DNA of 64,000 nucleotides from Cupriavidus pauculus (GCF_008693385.1 NZ_CP044065.1:2418001-2482000); one strand, 5' to 3'. Counted from the first letter of the stretch, positions 52,458 through 62,468 are shown. Numbers and translations are program-made. Notes: generated by a model not told the origin, from the sequence alone.

Positions 52458-52546
52458 CGCCCCGGACCCCCGCCTGAGTCGGTATGATGGGCCGGCGTGT
52501 CGCGCAGACGACACCCGGCACGATCGCCAACCGACCAGGAGGAGAC

Positions 52547-54586
52547 ATGACGCTTCCCATCGAGGAAGGTGCCTTGCTATGGACGCCCGCACCGGCGTTC
52601 GCGCGCGAGAGCCAGCTCGCGCGCTTCATGACGTGGCTGCGCGACACCCGCAGCCTCGATTTCGCCGACTACGGGAGCCTGTGGCGCTGGTCGGTCGATG
52701 ACCTCGAGGCATTCTGGGACGCGCTGCGCGCGTATTTCGACGTGCGCTTCGACACCCCCGCCAGCGCCGTGCTCGAGCGCCGGATCATGCCCGGCGCGCG
52801 GTGGTTTCCCGGTGCCACGCTCAATTACGTCCAGCAGGTCTTTCGCCATGCGGGCACCGGCGCCGCGCGCGATCGCCCGGCCATCCGCCATGCGGGCGAG
52901 GCACAGCCGCTGGCGGACATCAGCTGGCAAACGCTCGAAGCCGAAGTGGCCTCCCTCGCGCATGCGCTGCGCGGCATGGGCGTCGGCAAGGGCGACCGTG
53001 TGGCGGGCTACCTGCCCAATATTCCCGCGACCGTGGTGGCCTTCCTCGCCACGGCCAGCCTCGGCGCGATCTGGTCCGGCTGCGCGCCCGACATGGGCCA
53101 GGTGGCCGTGATCGACCGCTTCCGGCAGATCGCGCCCAAGGTCCTCGTCGCCATCGACCGCTACCACTATGGCGGCCGGATGCACGACCGCACGGCGGTC
53201 GTTGCCGCTCTCGTCACCGATCTCGTCGCTGCCCTGCCCTCGCTGACCGATGTCGTGCGCGTGCCGTCTGGCGACGCGTCCGAAGCCGCTGTCGCTGCAC
53301 ATGCCGGAGGCCCGGGCGTGCGGTGGCACGACTGGGCGGACACGCTCTCGCACGACGTCCCGCTGGCGCCGACACCGGTGCCCTTCGACCATCCGCTCTG
53401 GATCGTCTACTCCTCCGGCACCACGGGCATGCCGAAGCCGATCGTCCACGGCCATGGGGGGATCGTGCTCGAACAGCTCAAGCTGCTCGCCTTCCACGCC
53501 AATATCGGGCCCGACGACGTCTATCACTGGTACAGCAGCAGCGGCTGGATCATGTGGAACGCGCAGGTGGGCGGCCTGCTGGCCGGCGCGACCATCGCGC
53601 TCTACGACGGCAACCCCAGCTGGCCCGATGCGGGCGTGCTGTGGCGCTTTGCCGAGACCGCGCGCGTGACGATGTTCGGCGCCGGCGCGGCGTTCTTCAC
53701 GGGCAATATGAAGGCCGGCATCGTGCCCGCCGAGGTAGCGGACCTGTCGCGGCTGCGCGCGATCGGCTCCACCGGCTCGCCATTGCCGGCCGAGGCTTAC
53801 GCATGGATCCATCGCGCCGTCCGGGAGGACCTGTGGATCGCGCCGATCTCGGGCGGCACCGACTTCGCCGGCGCGTTCGTCGCGGGCTGCCCGCTGCTGC
53901 CCGTGTATGCGGGCGAGATGCAGTGCCGCTGCCTGGGCGCGCGCGTCGAGGCGTTCGACGACGAAGGCCGGCCCGTGATCGATCAGGTCGGAGAACTCGT
54001 CTGCACGGCGCCCATGCCGTCGATGCCGCTGTTCCTCTGGGGCGACGACGACGGCAGGCGCTATCGCGACAGCTACTTCGACATGTGGCCCAACGTCTGG
54101 CGCCACGGCGACTGGATCAAGATCACGTCGCGCGGCGGCGCCATCATCTATGGGCGGTCGGACGCCACGATCAACCGCCATGGCATCCGCATGGGGACCA
54201 GCGAGCTGTATCGCGTGGTCGAGGAACTGCCCGAGGTGCTCGACAGCCTCGTCGTCGATCTCGAGTACCTCGGCCGCGAGTCCTATATGCCGTTGTTCGT
54301 GGTGCTGCGCGAAGGCGTGGCCCTCGACGACGCCCTGCGCGCCACGCTGTGCGCGCGCATCCGTTCGGCCTTGTCGTCGCGCCATGTGCCGAACGAGATC
54401 GTGCAGGTGCCCGCGGTGCCGCGTACCCTGTCGGGCAAGAAGATGGAGGTGCCGATCAAGAAGCTGCTGCTCGGCCATGCGCGCGACCGGATCGCCAATC
54501 GCGACGCGATGGCCAATCCGGACAGCCTCGACTGGTACTTTGCTTATGCCGACGACTTCCTCACCGCACGGAACATCAACAAATGA
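52547..54586 (+). CDS. Acetoacetyl-CoA synthetase
   Basis: 679 aa from ATG 52547 behind an AGGAGGAGA site. The ANL superfamily core is present: YSSGTTGMPKPIVHGHGG, the GSTGSPLP and ISGGTDFAGAFV segments, HGDWIKITSRGG, and the C-terminal LSGKKMEVPIKKLL lysine. The N-terminal WWSVDD/ALRAYFDV-like part and length fit AacS, which activates acetoacetate in ketone-body or PHB turnover. Its stop overlaps the next start (ATGA). Alternative: another short-chain acyl-CoA synthetase. Confidence 0.88.
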   Translation: MTLPIEEGALLWTPAPAFARESQLARFMTWLRDTRSLDFADYGSLWRWSVDDLEAFWDALRAYFDVRFDTPASAVLERRIMPGARWFPGATLNYVQQVFRHAGTGAARDRPAIRHAGEAQPLADISWQTLEAEVASLAHALRGMGVGKGDRVAGYLPNIPATVVAFLATASLGAIWSGCAPDMGQVAVIDRFRQIAPKVLVAIDRYHYGGRMHDRTAVVAALVTDLVAALPSLTDVVRVPSGDASEAAVAAHAGGPGVRWHDWADTLSHDVPLAPTPVPFDHPLWIVYSSGTTGMPKPIVHGHGGIVLEQLKLLAFHANIGPDDVYHWYSSSGWIMWNAQVGGLLAGATIALYDGNPSWPDAGVLWRFAETARVTMFGAGAAFFTGNMKAGIVPAEVADLSRLRAIGSTGSPLPAEAYAWIHRAVREDLWIAPISGGTDFAGAFVAGCPLLPVYAGEMQCRCLGARVEAFDDEGRPVIDQVGELVCTAPMPSMPLFLWGDDDGRRYRDSYFDMWPNVWRHGDWIKITSRGGAIIYGRSDATINRHGIRMGTSELYRVVEELPEVLDSLVVDLEYLGRESYMPLFVVLREGVALDDALRATLCARIRSALSSRHVPNEIVQVPAVPRTLSGKKMEVPIKKLLLGHARDRIANRDAMANPDSLDWYFAYADDFLTARNINK

Positions 54587-55482
54587 ACACAGAACGCTTT
54601 CAGGGACAGGACCTGCTGCGGGTAGGCAAAGGCGACAGTTTCCTGCTACTGGCCCCCGAACACGGCGGCCGCCTCGTGCGCTGGGTCCACCGCGGTGAAG
54701 ACATCCTTTACTGGCCCGACGATGCGGACTGGACCCGCGTGGCCAAGGTCCGCGGCGGCAATCCGCTGCTGTTCCCCTTTATCGGCCGGCATTTCGTCGA
54801 TGGGGAGGCGGGCAAATGGCGCGACGCGCAGGACGTGGTGCGCGACATGCCGCAGCATGGGTTCGCGCGGGATTTGCCCTTCGCCACGAAGGCGGTGACC
54901 GACGATGCGGTGACGCTCGTGCTGACCGCGTCGGCCGCCACACAGGAAAGCTATCCGTTCGCGTTCACGTTCGATGTCACGTATCGGCTCGACGATTCGG
55001 GCATGGAGGCCGTGCTGCGCGTCACGAATCATGGCGATACGCCCTTGCCATGGTACGCGGGGCATCATTTCTACTTTCGCCTTCCGCACACGATCCGTTC
55101 GACCTCGCGGCTGGACCTGCCCGCGGCGCTGCGCGTGCGGCAGACCGCCGACGGGGCGCTGACGCCGCCCGAGCCGGGCCAGACGCGGTACGCGCTCGAC
55201 GACGCCCGTCTGCAGGACACCTTTCATGTCTTGCAGACGCGCGACAACGACAGCACCCTCGTCATGCCCCGCACGGACGGACCGCCGCGCACGATCCGGC
55301 TGTCGCTGGCGGCCGCCTCGCCGTGGCATGCGATCACCACATGGACCGAGGGCGCGGCTTCCGACTTCTATTGCGTCGAGCCGTGGACAGGGTTGCCCAA
55401 TGCTATCGGGCATGGGCAGGGGCTACACTGGCTGCGGCCCGGAGACGCGGTGGAGGCGCGGTGCGCGCTCGCGGTGGAATGA
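54583..55482 (+). CDS. Aldose 1-epimerase family protein
   Basis: 299 aa. The galactose mutarotase-like beta sandwich is suggested by APEHGGRLVRWVHRGEDILYW, then GGNPLLFPFIGR, then MPQHGFARDLPF with the conserved His, and WYAGHHFYFRLP, ending with CVEPWTGLPNAIG containing the acidic catalytic residue region. It should interconvert sugar anomers or bind a hexose phosphate. It is translationally coupled to the acyl-CoA synthetase gene, although their functions have no clear link. Confidence 0.85.
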   Translation: MNTERFQGQDLLRVGKGDSFLLLAPEHGGRLVRWVHRGEDILYWPDDADWTRVAKVRGGNPLLFPFIGRHFVDGEAGKWRDAQDVVRDMPQHGFARDLPFATKAVTDDAVTLVLTASAATQESYPFAFTFDVTYRLDDSGMEAVLRVTNHGDTPLPWYAGHHFYFRLPHTIRSTSRLDLPAALRVRQTADGALTPPEPGQTRYALDDARLQDTFHVLQTRDNDSTLVMPRTDGPPRTIRLSLAAASPWHAITTWTEGAASDFYCVEPWTGLPNAIGHGQGLHWLRPGDAVEARCALAVE

Positions 55483-55502
55483 TCGTCTGACCGGCCCGAT
55501 CG

Positions 55503-56507
55503 TCACACCATCGCGCGCAATGGCCTGATCACGCGTATCAGGCCGATCACCGCCAGACTCGCGAGGAAGACCGCAACGGTGCCGATCACCGGATCGAGCC
55601 ACACCCAGCCCGTCGGATTCATCCATCCGCGGCTGATCAGCAGCCGGTCGATCACGAACGGATGCAGGCCATAGACCCCGAGCGTGCATCCCGACAGCCA
55701 TTGCAGGCGGGCACTCGACTGTCCGGCCGGCTGGCCGAAAAACGCGATAAATGCGCCCGCGGCGGCGAACACGACCAGTGGCGAAAGGTAGAGATGGAAG
55801 AACTCGCAGGGCGCCCCCAACCGCCTGGAGAGCCAGTACGTCAGCAGGATCGTGCCGGCCGCCGATACCGCAAACAATGCCGCGCCCTTCTGCCAGGCAA
55901 TACGCCGCTCCGCCAGATAGGCACCCAGGACCATGTAGCCAAGGTAACCGCCGAAATGCTGGAGATGGTAGACGTCATCGAGGATTCCCGCCCTCAGATA
56001 ACCGCACGCGTCGTCGCCGTAGAGGCCCTGCAGCGTGGGATAGACCGATGCGACGAGAAACCAGACCGCAAGGAAAAAAAGCTTCTCCTGTTGCGTGCCG
56101 TTCTGATAAAACCGGCGCATGACCGGCATAAACAAATATAGTCCGGCAATGGCGTAGAAATACCAGAGGTGGAACATCGTCGGACCGCGGAGGATCGCCA
56201 GCACCCAGTTGCCGGTGGGCACATGGTTATGCTGTAGCCACCATAGATAGAAGCAGGACCACAGCAGCAGCGGCAGCAGAATGCGCAGGGCCCGCTTGCG
56301 GAAAAAATCGGTGAGCGTCTCGCTGCGGCCGAGCAATGTGCTGCCCGACAGCATGAAGAACAACGGCACGCAGGCGCGTGACAATCCATCCCAGACGTTT
56401 GCGGACCACCATGTGGGCCCGAACTCATGGATATGCGCCGAGGACACATGAAGCAGCACGACCATGAAGCATGCCACGACCCGCAACCCGTCGATGCGTC
56501 GGTCCAT
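55503..56507 (-). CDS. Membrane O-acyltransferase (acyltransferase 3 family)
   Basis: 334 aa with about ten membrane spans. The N-terminus RRIDGLRVVACFMVVLLHVSS has the family's D-x-x-R and the active-site His. VPLFFMLSGSTLLG, FHLWYFYAIAGLYLFMPV and the C-terminal GVYGLHPFVIDRLL complete the pattern. It moves an acyl (for instance acetyl) group onto a sugar of a surface glycan across the inner membrane. It is read opposite to its neighbours and divergent from the glycosyltransferase gene at 56626. Confidence 0.9.
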   Translation of the reverse strand: MDRRIDGLRVVACFMVVLLHVSSAHIHEFGPTWWSANVWDGLSRACVPLFFMLSGSTLLGRSETLTDFFRKRALRILLPLLLWSCFYLWWLQHNHVPTGNWVLAILRGPTMFHLWYFYAIAGLYLFMPVMRRFYQNGTQQEKLFFLAVWFLVASVYPTLQGLYGDDACGYLRAGILDDVYHLQHFGGYLGYMVLGAYLAERRIAWQKGAALFAVSAAGTILLTYWLSRRLGAPCEFFHLYLSPLVVFAAAGAFIAFFGQPAGQSSARLQWLSGCTLGVYGLHPFVIDRLLISRGWMNPTGWVWLDPVIGTVAVFLASLAVIGLIRVIRPLRAMV

Positions 56508-56625
56508 TTTTTCTCTTATCGGACATTGTCTGGGCGTGCATACTAGCAGAAGCGCAGTGAAGATATCGCGATAAAACGCGCAGTTCTAGTCGCATCGAAT
56601 GTTTCATTACGGTTAAAATGCGCCA

Positions 56626-57708
56626 ATGGATCAAACCACGCACAATCGCACTCTTCAAAGCCTTTCCGAATTGAGCCGCCCCGAACTCAGCGTCGTTATA
56701 CCCTCCTACGGATGTATCGGCTGCCTGGAGGAACTATGCGAGCGCCTGCATCGGGTGCTGGCGGGCATGGGCAAGTCCTTCGAGATCGTGATCGTCGACG
56801 ATCGCAGCCCGGACAATTCCTGGCCCCTCACGGAGAGCCTCGCGCAACGCTATCCCGCCGTGCGCGGGGTACGGCTCAGCCGGAATTTCGGCCAGCATAT
56901 TGCGATCACGGCAGGACTCGCCAGCGCCCGCGGCGATAACGTGGTCGTCATGGATTGCGATCTGCAGGATCCTCCCGAGTTGATCCCGCAGCTCTACCGC
57001 AAGCTGCAGGAGGGCCATGACCTCGTATTCGGCCGCCGCGTGGAGCGTACGCATTCGATGTTCCGTCAGGTGATGGCCAAGCTCTACTTCCGGATCATGC
57101 GCGCTGCGATGCGTGAAGCCGTGGAAGGCAGTTATGGCACCTTCAGTATCCTGAGCCGCAAGGTCGTCGATGCGTTCCTGCGGTTCGGCGAGCGGGAGCG
57201 CCACTATCTGATGATCCTGCGATGGCTGGGATTCAATGCGGGCACGCTGGATTATGCGCACGCGGAGCGCCATGCCGGACGCAGCTCGTACAGCCTGGCC
57301 CGCCTGCTGCGCCATGCGGTCGGCGGCATGTTCTTCCATACCGGCGTGTTCCTGACCTGGATCATGTACGTCGGAATGGGTTTTACCGCACTGAGTTTTT
57401 TTGGCGCGGCGTATTTCATATACCGGCATATCGTTTCCGCGCCGCCGCCAGGGTGGACGAGCCTCGCGGTGGGTATCTCGTTTTCGACGGGTCTTATTCT
57501 CGCGAGCGTAGGCGCGGTGGGCATCTATGTGTCGCGAACGTTCGAGATGAGCAAGGGCCGGCCGATCTATGTGGTCGACACCGAATGCGGATGCCAGGAT
57601 CAGGAGGCTGCGGGTAACGTCAACGCCGCCACGAACGTTTCGGCGACCGCCACGGCAGCCACTGCCGCGGCGGCGCGGGACGAAGCGATTTATCAGCAGA
57701 ACGCATGA
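56626..57708 (+). CDS. DPM1/GtrB-type family 2 glycosyltransferase
   Basis: 360 aa. Motifs ELSVVIPSYGCIGCLEEL, IVIVDDRSPDNSW, RLSRNFGQHIAITAGL and the metal-binding VVMDCDLQDPPEL match the second copy at 48202. Two C-terminal membrane spans follow, then an Ala/Thr-rich tail of 40 residues (ATNVSATATAATAAAA) that is not usual for the family. It is expected to transfer a sugar to a lipid carrier. Its stop overlaps the start of the beta-propeller gene (ATGA), so both are co-translated. Confidence 0.88.
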   Translation: MDQTTHNRTLQSLSELSRPELSVVIPSYGCIGCLEELCERLHRVLAGMGKSFEIVIVDDRSPDNSWPLTESLAQRYPAVRGVRLSRNFGQHIAITAGLASARGDNVVVMDCDLQDPPELIPQLYRKLQEGHDLVFGRRVERTHSMFRQVMAKLYFRIMRAAMREAVEGSYGTFSILSRKVVDAFLRFGERERHYLMILRWLGFNAGTLDYAHAERHAGRSSYSLARLLRHAVGGMFFHTGVFLTWIMYVGMGFTALSFFGAAYFIYRHIVSAPPPGWTSLAVGISFSTGLILASVGAVGIYVSRTFEMSKGRPIYVVDTECGCQDQEAAGNVNAATNVSATATAATAAAARDEAIYQQNA

Positions 57709-58625
57709 AGAGCCATTGGAAAAAGCTGGGGCAATTGTATTGCCCCGCCGAAACCGGCCGCCATCCGAAGCTGGCCACGCACGCCGCCAACCCCTTGCCC
57801 TTATGGCTCGAGGGGGATGTGTATCGCGTCTTCTATTCGTCGCGCGACGCCTGCAATCGATCGTCGGTCGGCGCAGTGGATATCGACATCGTGCAACGCC
57901 GCGTCGTGTGCGACCATGCCGAGCCGTTCCTCGTGAACGGCGCGCCCGGCAGTTACTACGCCGATGGCATCAGCATCGGCTGCTGCTACGAGACCGGCGG
58001 CACGCGCTACATGCTGTTCATGGGATGGCAGGCCAATGTGGGCACCCATTGGCGCGGCGACATCGGGCGGATCATCGTGAACGACGACCTGACGCTCCGC
58101 GCCGATGGCGACCAGCCGTTCATCGGGTCCGACGCGACCGATCCGCTGAGCCTGTCCTATCCGTGGGTCATCCAGGACGCGCAGGGCCGCTATGCCATGT
58201 GGTACGGCTCGACGCTCACCTGGGACGCGGGAAACGGAGAGATGCTTCACGTCATCCATGCCGCGTCGTCCACGGACGGCACGCACTGGACGCGACACGG
58301 CCTGTCCGTGCCGTACGAGCTCGGCACGGTGCAGGCCTTCTCCCGGCCGACCGTGGCATCGCGCCCCGGCGGTGGCCTGGACATGTGGTTCTCCTGCCGC
58401 GGCGCCACCGACAAATATCGTATCGGCCGCGCCATCAGCGAGGATGGCACCCACTGGCGGCTGGCGATGGACGACGCGGGCATCGCGGTATCGGAAGCCG
58501 GCTGGGACAGCGACATGATCGAGTATCCGTACGTGTTCGATCACGACGGCAAGCGGTACATGCTCTATAACGGCAACGGATACGGCCGGACCGGTTTCGG
58601 TCTGGCGCAGTGGATCGAGGACTGA
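57705..58625 (+). CDS. Glycosidase-like five-bladed beta-propeller protein
   Basis: 306 aa without a signal peptide. Repeats of the type GDVYRVFYSSRDACN, YMLFMGWQ, DAQGRYAMWYGST, SSTDGTHWTRHG, GLDMWFSCRGATDKYRIGRA and KRYMLYNGNG are characteristic of the GH43/GH130-like propeller fold. Acidic residues for catalysis cannot be fixed by eye. It is coupled to a glycosyltransferase gene, so a role in trimming or sensing a glycan is likely. Similar genes are found in O-antigen-type clusters. Confidence 0.75.
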   Translation: MKSHWKKLGQLYCPAETGRHPKLATHAANPLPLWLEGDVYRVFYSSRDACNRSSVGAVDIDIVQRRVVCDHAEPFLVNGAPGSYYADGISIGCCYETGGTRYMLFMGWQANVGTHWRGDIGRIIVNDDLTLRADGDQPFIGSDATDPLSLSYPWVIQDAQGRYAMWYGSTLTWDAGNGEMLHVIHAASSTDGTHWTRHGLSVPYELGTVQAFSRPTVASRPGGGLDMWFSCRGATDKYRIGRAISEDGTHWRLAMDDAGIAVSEAGWDSDMIEYPYVFDHDGKRYMLYNGNGYGRTGFGLAQWIED

Positions 58626-58669
58626 AAGCCAGGGCTGGCGCATGCTACAATCCGCGCCAGCCAGCCATA

Positions 58670-58744
58670 GCGGGCGTCGTATAATGGCCATTACCTTAGC
58701 TTCCCAAGCTAAAGACGTGGGTTCGATTCCCATCGCCCGCTCCA
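58670..58744 (+). tRNA. tRNA-Gly (anticodon CCC)
   Basis: A full cloverleaf can be drawn: acceptor GCGGGCG/CGCCCGC, D-arm region TCGTATAATGGCCATTAC, anticodon stem TTAGC/GCTAA with loop TTCCCAA, T-loop GGTTCGATTCC, then discriminator T and an encoded CCA. Anticodon CCC reads GGG. It stands alone, 45 bp after the propeller gene and just before trmB. Confidence 0.97.
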
Positions 58745-58758
58745 CTTCTTACTGAAAC

Positions 58759-58817
58759 AAGCCGCTCAGGCAGCCCGTCTTTCCCATGACTGGCGACGCG
58801 CCCGGCGGCTTTTTTGT
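58759..58817 (+). terminator. Possible terminator of the tRNA gene
   Basis: AAGCCGC (58759-58765) can pair with GCGGCTT (58805-58811), followed by a run of T. The loop is long (39 bases). It overlaps the first codons of the upstream trmB start option, which favours the later start. Confidence 0.4.
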
Positions 58818-58821
58818 TGCC

Positions 58822-59589
58822 ATGCTTCCCCAAGAGCCGATCGAACCGACCCCGGACGACAACGCCGACACGGCCGGTACCTCTCCTGCCGGCGCGCCTC
58901 CCGAAGACGTTGCGCATCCGCGCCGCATTCGCTCGTTCGTCCGCCGTGCCGGGCGGACCTCGATCGGGCAGCAGCGGGCCATCGACGAACTCGGGCCGCG
59001 CTTCATGCTGCCCTACGCGCCCGGCCCGCTCGATATCGCCGCGACGTTCGGGCGTACCGCGCCGACCATCCTCGAGATCGGATGCGGGATGGGCGAGACC
59101 ACCGCGCATATCGCGCAGCTGCGCCCGCAGGACGATTTTCTGGGCTGTGAAGTGCACGAGCCCGGCGTGGGCGCGCTGCTGAAGCAGATCGGCGAGCGTG
59201 GCCTCGGCAACGTGCGGATCTTCCAGCATGACGCGGTCGAAGTCGTGGCGCATATGCTCACCGAGCAGTCGCTCGATGGCGTGCATATCTTCTTTCCCGA
59301 TCCGTGGCACAAGAAGCGCCACAACAAGCGCCGCCTCGTGCAGCCGCCGCTGATCAAGCTGCTGGCCACGCGGCTGAAGACCGGTGGGTATATCCACTGC
59401 GCGACCGACTGGGAAGAGTATGCGCACCAGATGGTGGAGGTGCTGCGCGGCGAGCCCGCGCTCGAGAACACCTCATCTGCGGCCGATGGCTTCGCCGAGC
59501 GGCCCGACTACCGTCCCGTCACCAAGTTCGAGCGCCGCGGCGTGCGGCTCGGCCACGGCGTGTGGGACGTCGTCTTCCGGAAGAAGTAA
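58822..59589 (+). CDS. trmB: tRNA (guanine-N7-)-methyltransferase TrmB
   Basis: 255 aa from ATG 58822; ATG 58786 is possible but would code across a likely tRNA terminator. Motif I is [15 protein letters not shown], and the family signature [17 protein letters not shown] is intact, followed by [13 protein letters not shown]. It methylates G46 of tRNAs. The N-terminal 50 residues are acidic and Pro-rich. It sits directly behind a tRNA gene, a tidy but probably incidental arrangement. It converges with uppP, only 9 bp apart. Confidence 0.93.
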   Translation: MLPQEPIEPTPDDNADTAGTSPAGAPPEDVAHPRRIRSFVRRAGRTSIGQQRAIDELGPRFMLPYAPGPLDIAATFGRTAPTILEIGCGMGETTAHIAQLRPQDDFLGCEVHEPGVGALLKQIGERGLGNVRIFQHDAVEVVAHMLTEQSLDGVHIFFPDPWHKKRHNKRRLVQPPLIKLLATRLKTGGYIHCATDWEEYAHQMVEVLRGEPALENTSSAADGFAERPDYRPVTKFERRGVRLGHGVWDVVFRKK

Positions 59590-59598
59590 GGCGGCCGC

Positions 59599-60480
59599 TC
59601 AGGCGTGCCAGGACACGATGCCCGTGTACGCCGTCAGCAGCACGATCACGCCGAACGCGATGCGATACCACGCGAACGGCTTGAAGTCGTGCGTCGCCAC
59701 GAATCGCAGCAGCCAGCGCACGCACAGGAACGCAGACAGGAACGCGAACACGAAGCCGATGGCAAAGATGCCGAGGTCGTCGGCGGAGAGTACCGAGCGC
59801 GCCTTGTACAGTTCGTAGACGGTCGCGCCGAAGATCACCGGAATCGCGAGGAAGAACGAGAACTCGGTGGCCACCTGGCGCGACAGGCCGAAGATCATGC
59901 CGCCGATGATCGTGGCGCCCGACCGCGACGTGCCCGGCACGAGCGCGAAGCATTGCGCGATACCGACCTTGATCGCATCGCGCCAGTTCAGGTCATCGAC
60001 CGATTCGATGCGCGGCGCGCCGGCCTTCGCGGCCTCCAGCAGCGCATTGCCCTGCGGGTGGGACACCGTGCCCCGGCGCCCCTCGCGCCATTCCGCCCAC
60101 AGGATCACGAAGCCGCCGATGATAAAGGCCAGCGCCACCGTGATCGGGTTGAACAGATGAGCCTTGATCCATTTGCCGAACACGAGCGCGAGCACGATCG
60201 CGGGAATCGTGGCGACGATCACGTTGATCGCGAAGCGCTGCGCGCGCCGTTCGGTCGCCAGCCCCGCCACGACGTTGATGATGCGCTGCCGGAACTCCCA
60301 GCAGACCGCGAGGATCGCGCCGAACTGGATCACGATCTCGAAGATCTTGCCCTTCTCGTCATTGAAGTCCAGCAACTGTCCGGCGAGGATCAGGTGGCCG
60401 GTACTGGAGATCGGCAGGAACTCGGTCAGTCCTTCGACGATGCCGAGGATCACGGCTTTCAGGGCGAGTGCGATGTCCAT
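59599..60480 (-). CDS. uppP: Undecaprenyl-diphosphatase UppP/BacA
   Basis: 293 aa with about eight membrane spans. Signature I is [18 protein letters not shown] and signature [13 protein letters not shown], giving the catalytic Glu, His, Ser and Arg. It recycles undecaprenyl pyrophosphate for peptidoglycan and other glycans and can confer bacitracin tolerance. The region [14 protein letters not shown] is a cytoplasmic or periplasmic insert typical of the betaproteobacterial form. Transcribed leftwards. Confidence 0.96.
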   Translation of the reverse strand: MDIALALKAVILGIVEGLTEFLPISSTGHLILAGQLLDFNDEKGKIFEIVIQFGAILAVCWEFRQRIINVVAGLATERRAQRFAINVIVATIPAIVLALVFGKWIKAHLFNPITVALAFIIGGFVILWAEWREGRRGTVSHPQGNALLEAAKAGAPRIESVDDLNWRDAIKVGIAQCFALVPGTSRSGATIIGGMIFGLSRQVATEFSFFLAIPVIFGATVYELYKARSVLSADDLGIFAIGFVFAFLSAFLCVRWLLRFVATHDFKPFAWYRIAFGVIVLLTAYTGIVSWHA

Positions 60481-60517
60481 GCGTTACGGGTAATTGAGAT
60501 GTTCTTGTTGTCGCGAA

Positions 60518-61087
60518 CTACGGCCGGTTGATCTTCACGTTGATGCCGTCCGGCAGCACCGTGATTGTACCGGGCTCCACCTGCATTCCCGCATAGCGCA
60601 GCTGCTCCGGCTTGAACGTATAGAGCGGATAGCCCTGCAGGAGTTGCTCCGCGAGGATGCCGCCGAGCGCGTTGAGCTGGCGCGAATACTCGCCCGGCAG
60701 GCCCTGCACGTCGAACTGCCTGACCTCGGGGTCCTGCAGCACGAGCGAATGCGACGGCGGATCGTAGCGCAGCGCGCTGTCGAGCGCGAAGCGTCCATTG
60801 AGCGGCTGACGGAAGAACAGCCGGTTATCGACCTTCGCATCGAACTGCACGGTCACGCGATTCCTCGCGGCATCGAGCACGAGCTGAGGATTGGTCAGCT
60901 GGACGTCGAACAACTCCATATAACGCTTGCTAAACGGAAACTTCCGTTCGAGCGCCGACTGAAGCTGCGACTGAGAGAAGGTATATTCGTTGCCGATTCC
61001 GGCACAGCCAGCCAGCCAGCCGGCGGCGGCCACGGCGGTGGCGATGCCGGCGGCGGCAAGCCAGCGCCGGCGGGACGTCACGATCAT
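60518..61087 (-). CDS. DUF1439 lipoprotein
   Basis: 189 aa. The signal RRRWLAAAGIATAVAAAGWLAGC ends in a lipobox (LAGC), then NEYTFSQSQLQSALERKFPFSKRY, the conserved start of DUF1439 proteins, and LPGEYSRQLNALGGILAEQLLQGYPLY. These are periplasmic or outer-membrane lipoproteins of unknown task with a lipid-binding-type fold. It starts 14 bp after the YkgJ-type gene, so they share a transcript; uppP follows 37 bp after its stop. Confidence 0.88.
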   Translation of the reverse strand: MIVTSRRRWLAAAGIATAVAAAGWLAGCAGIGNEYTFSQSQLQSALERKFPFSKRYMELFDVQLTNPQLVLDAARNRVTVQFDAKVDNRLFFRQPLNGRFALDSALRYDPPSHSLVLQDPEVRQFDVQGLPGEYSRQLNALGGILAEQLLQGYPLYTFKPEQLRYAGMQVEPGTITVLPDGINVKINRP

Positions 61088-61100
61088 CAGGAATGCTCCG

Positions 61101-61397
61101 TCAGTGTGGTTCGGATGGACTGCGGTCCGGCGCGGTCAGGATTTCGAGCCGCGTCAGCCATTGCAGCGCGGATTCGCGCGAGTCGCCGCACATCTCCGCC
61201 GACGGCCGCAGGCCGCCGCAGAACGCGGGACGCTCGGGCTGGCCGAATACCGCGCAGCGATAGTCGGGCAGCAACTGCGCGCAGGGCACACCGGCCGGCT
61301 TCCCGTCGGGCATGCCCGGCAGCGGCGAAGCGATCGACGGCGCGATGCAGCAGGCGCCGCAGCCGTCACGGCAGGACAGTTGAGACTGGCAACCCAT
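61101..61397 (-). CDS. YkgJ-type cysteine-cluster protein
   Basis: 98 aa from ATG 61397 (61457 possible). Cysteine set: [13 protein letters not shown], then [17 protein letters not shown] and [18 protein letters not shown], the usual spacing for a zinc or iron-sulphur binding cluster of the YkgJ/UPF0153 family. Function unknown. It shares a likely transcript with the DUF1439 gene downstream and is divergent from the tetR gene. Confidence 0.83.
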   Translation of the reverse strand: MGCQSQLSCRDGCGACCIAPSIASPLPGMPDGKPAGVPCAQLLPDYRCAVFGQPERPAFCGGLRPSAEMCGDSRESALQWLTRLEILTAPDRSPSEPH

Positions 61398-61530
61398 GAG
61401 AAAGGTTTCAGCGGGGGCGGACGAAGGCGCTATTGTGCCTGAGTGCGTGGACTGCACCCGGCCGCTTGACCGTCCCGGACCGCTGGCCTACATTACTGAC
61501 CCATAAGTTATTTATTAGCAAGCCTCAGCC

Positions 61531-62340
61531 GTGCCCGCACGTTCCCCTTCCCGGCATTCGAGCCCATCCGCGAACGAATCGACGAACGAATCGACGATCG
61601 ACGCCCGCCGCTGGACGCGGCGCAAGGCGGCGCGCCCGCAGGAACTGGTGGCCGCCGCGCTCGAGCTGTTCGTCGAACGTGGTTTCGCCGCAACACGGCT
61701 CGAGGACGTCGCGGCCGCGGCCGGCGTGTCCAAGGGCACCGTCTACCTGTACTTCGCGAACAAGGAGGAGCTGTTCAAGACCGTGGTGCGCGAGAACATG
61801 ATCCCCGCGCTCATGAAGGGTACCGACCTCGTGGACAGCTACGAGGGCTCCACGCCGGAGCTGCTGCGCGAGCTGCTGCTCGGCTGGTGGGGGCTGATCG
61901 GGGCGACGCCCGTGGCCGGGCTGACCAAGCTGATCATGGCCGAGTCCGGCAATTTCCCCGATATCGCGCAGTTCTACCAGAACGAAGTGATCGAGCCCGG
62001 CGAGCGGCTGTTCGCGCGCGTGCTGGAGCGCGGCGCGGCGCGTGGCGAGTTCCGGGCGCTGCCGGCCAACCCCTGCACCACGCTGTTCTGCGCCCCGCTG
62101 GTCTACCTGATGATCTGGCAGCGCGCGTTCAGCAACGTGTCGTGCGAACCGATCGATCCGAATGCCTTCGTCGATCAGCTGCTGCAGATGCTGCTGTTCG
62201 GCGTGACCACGGGCGCCGCGCGCGATACGCCGCTGCCGCCGGCCTCGGGGCCGTTCATCTGGGAGCAGATCCGCGACGAACTGCTGGCGGAGAAGGAAAT
62301 GTCTGCAACAACTTCCCGGACGGGCACGGATGCGACATGA
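61531..62340 (+). CDS. TetR/AcrR family transcriptional regulator
   Basis: 269 aa from a GTG start. A basic, Ser-rich N-terminal extension of 35 residues precedes the TetR helix-turn-helix: [51 protein letters not shown]. The ligand domain ends with a C-terminal helix ([15 protein letters not shown]). It may repress the tolC-like efflux gene downstream at 63628 or the divergent YkgJ-type gene; both are guesses from location. Confidence 0.9.
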   Translation: MPARSPSRHSSPSANESTNESTIDARRWTRRKAARPQELVAAALELFVERGFAATRLEDVAAAAGVSKGTVYLYFANKEELFKTVVRENMIPALMKGTDLVDSYEGSTPELLRELLLGWWGLIGATPVAGLTKLIMAESGNFPDIAQFYQNEVIEPGERLFARVLERGAARGEFRALPANPCTTLFCAPLVYLMIWQRAFSNVSCEPIDPNAFVDQLLQMLLFGVTTGAARDTPLPPASGPFIWEQIRDELLAEKEMSATTSRTGTDAT

Positions 62341-62468
62341 ATAATCTTTTGCAGGTCCGTCCTGCGCCGCGGCGGTAAAATAGCGGGCTTTCATGCATCT
62401 TTCCGGCCCATGACGCCGCTCGGCCGGGAAGCAGAATGGTAACAATGGTAGGCGCAAGGACACGCAAG

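Noticed and set aside
52577..54478. 633-codon minus-strand frame opposite the acyl-CoA synthetase
   Set aside because: Composition is that of an antisense shadow (His/Arg/Ala-rich) with no family features.
52801..55482. 893-codon plus-strand frame
   Set aside because: Only the last 299 codons (from 54583) are a real gene; the earlier part is an Arg-rich shadow of the acyl-CoA synthetase gene.
58670..58744. tRNA-Gly as island attachment site
   Set aside because: No integrase, truncated tRNA copy or composition change was seen around it; flanking genes look like ordinary chromosome.
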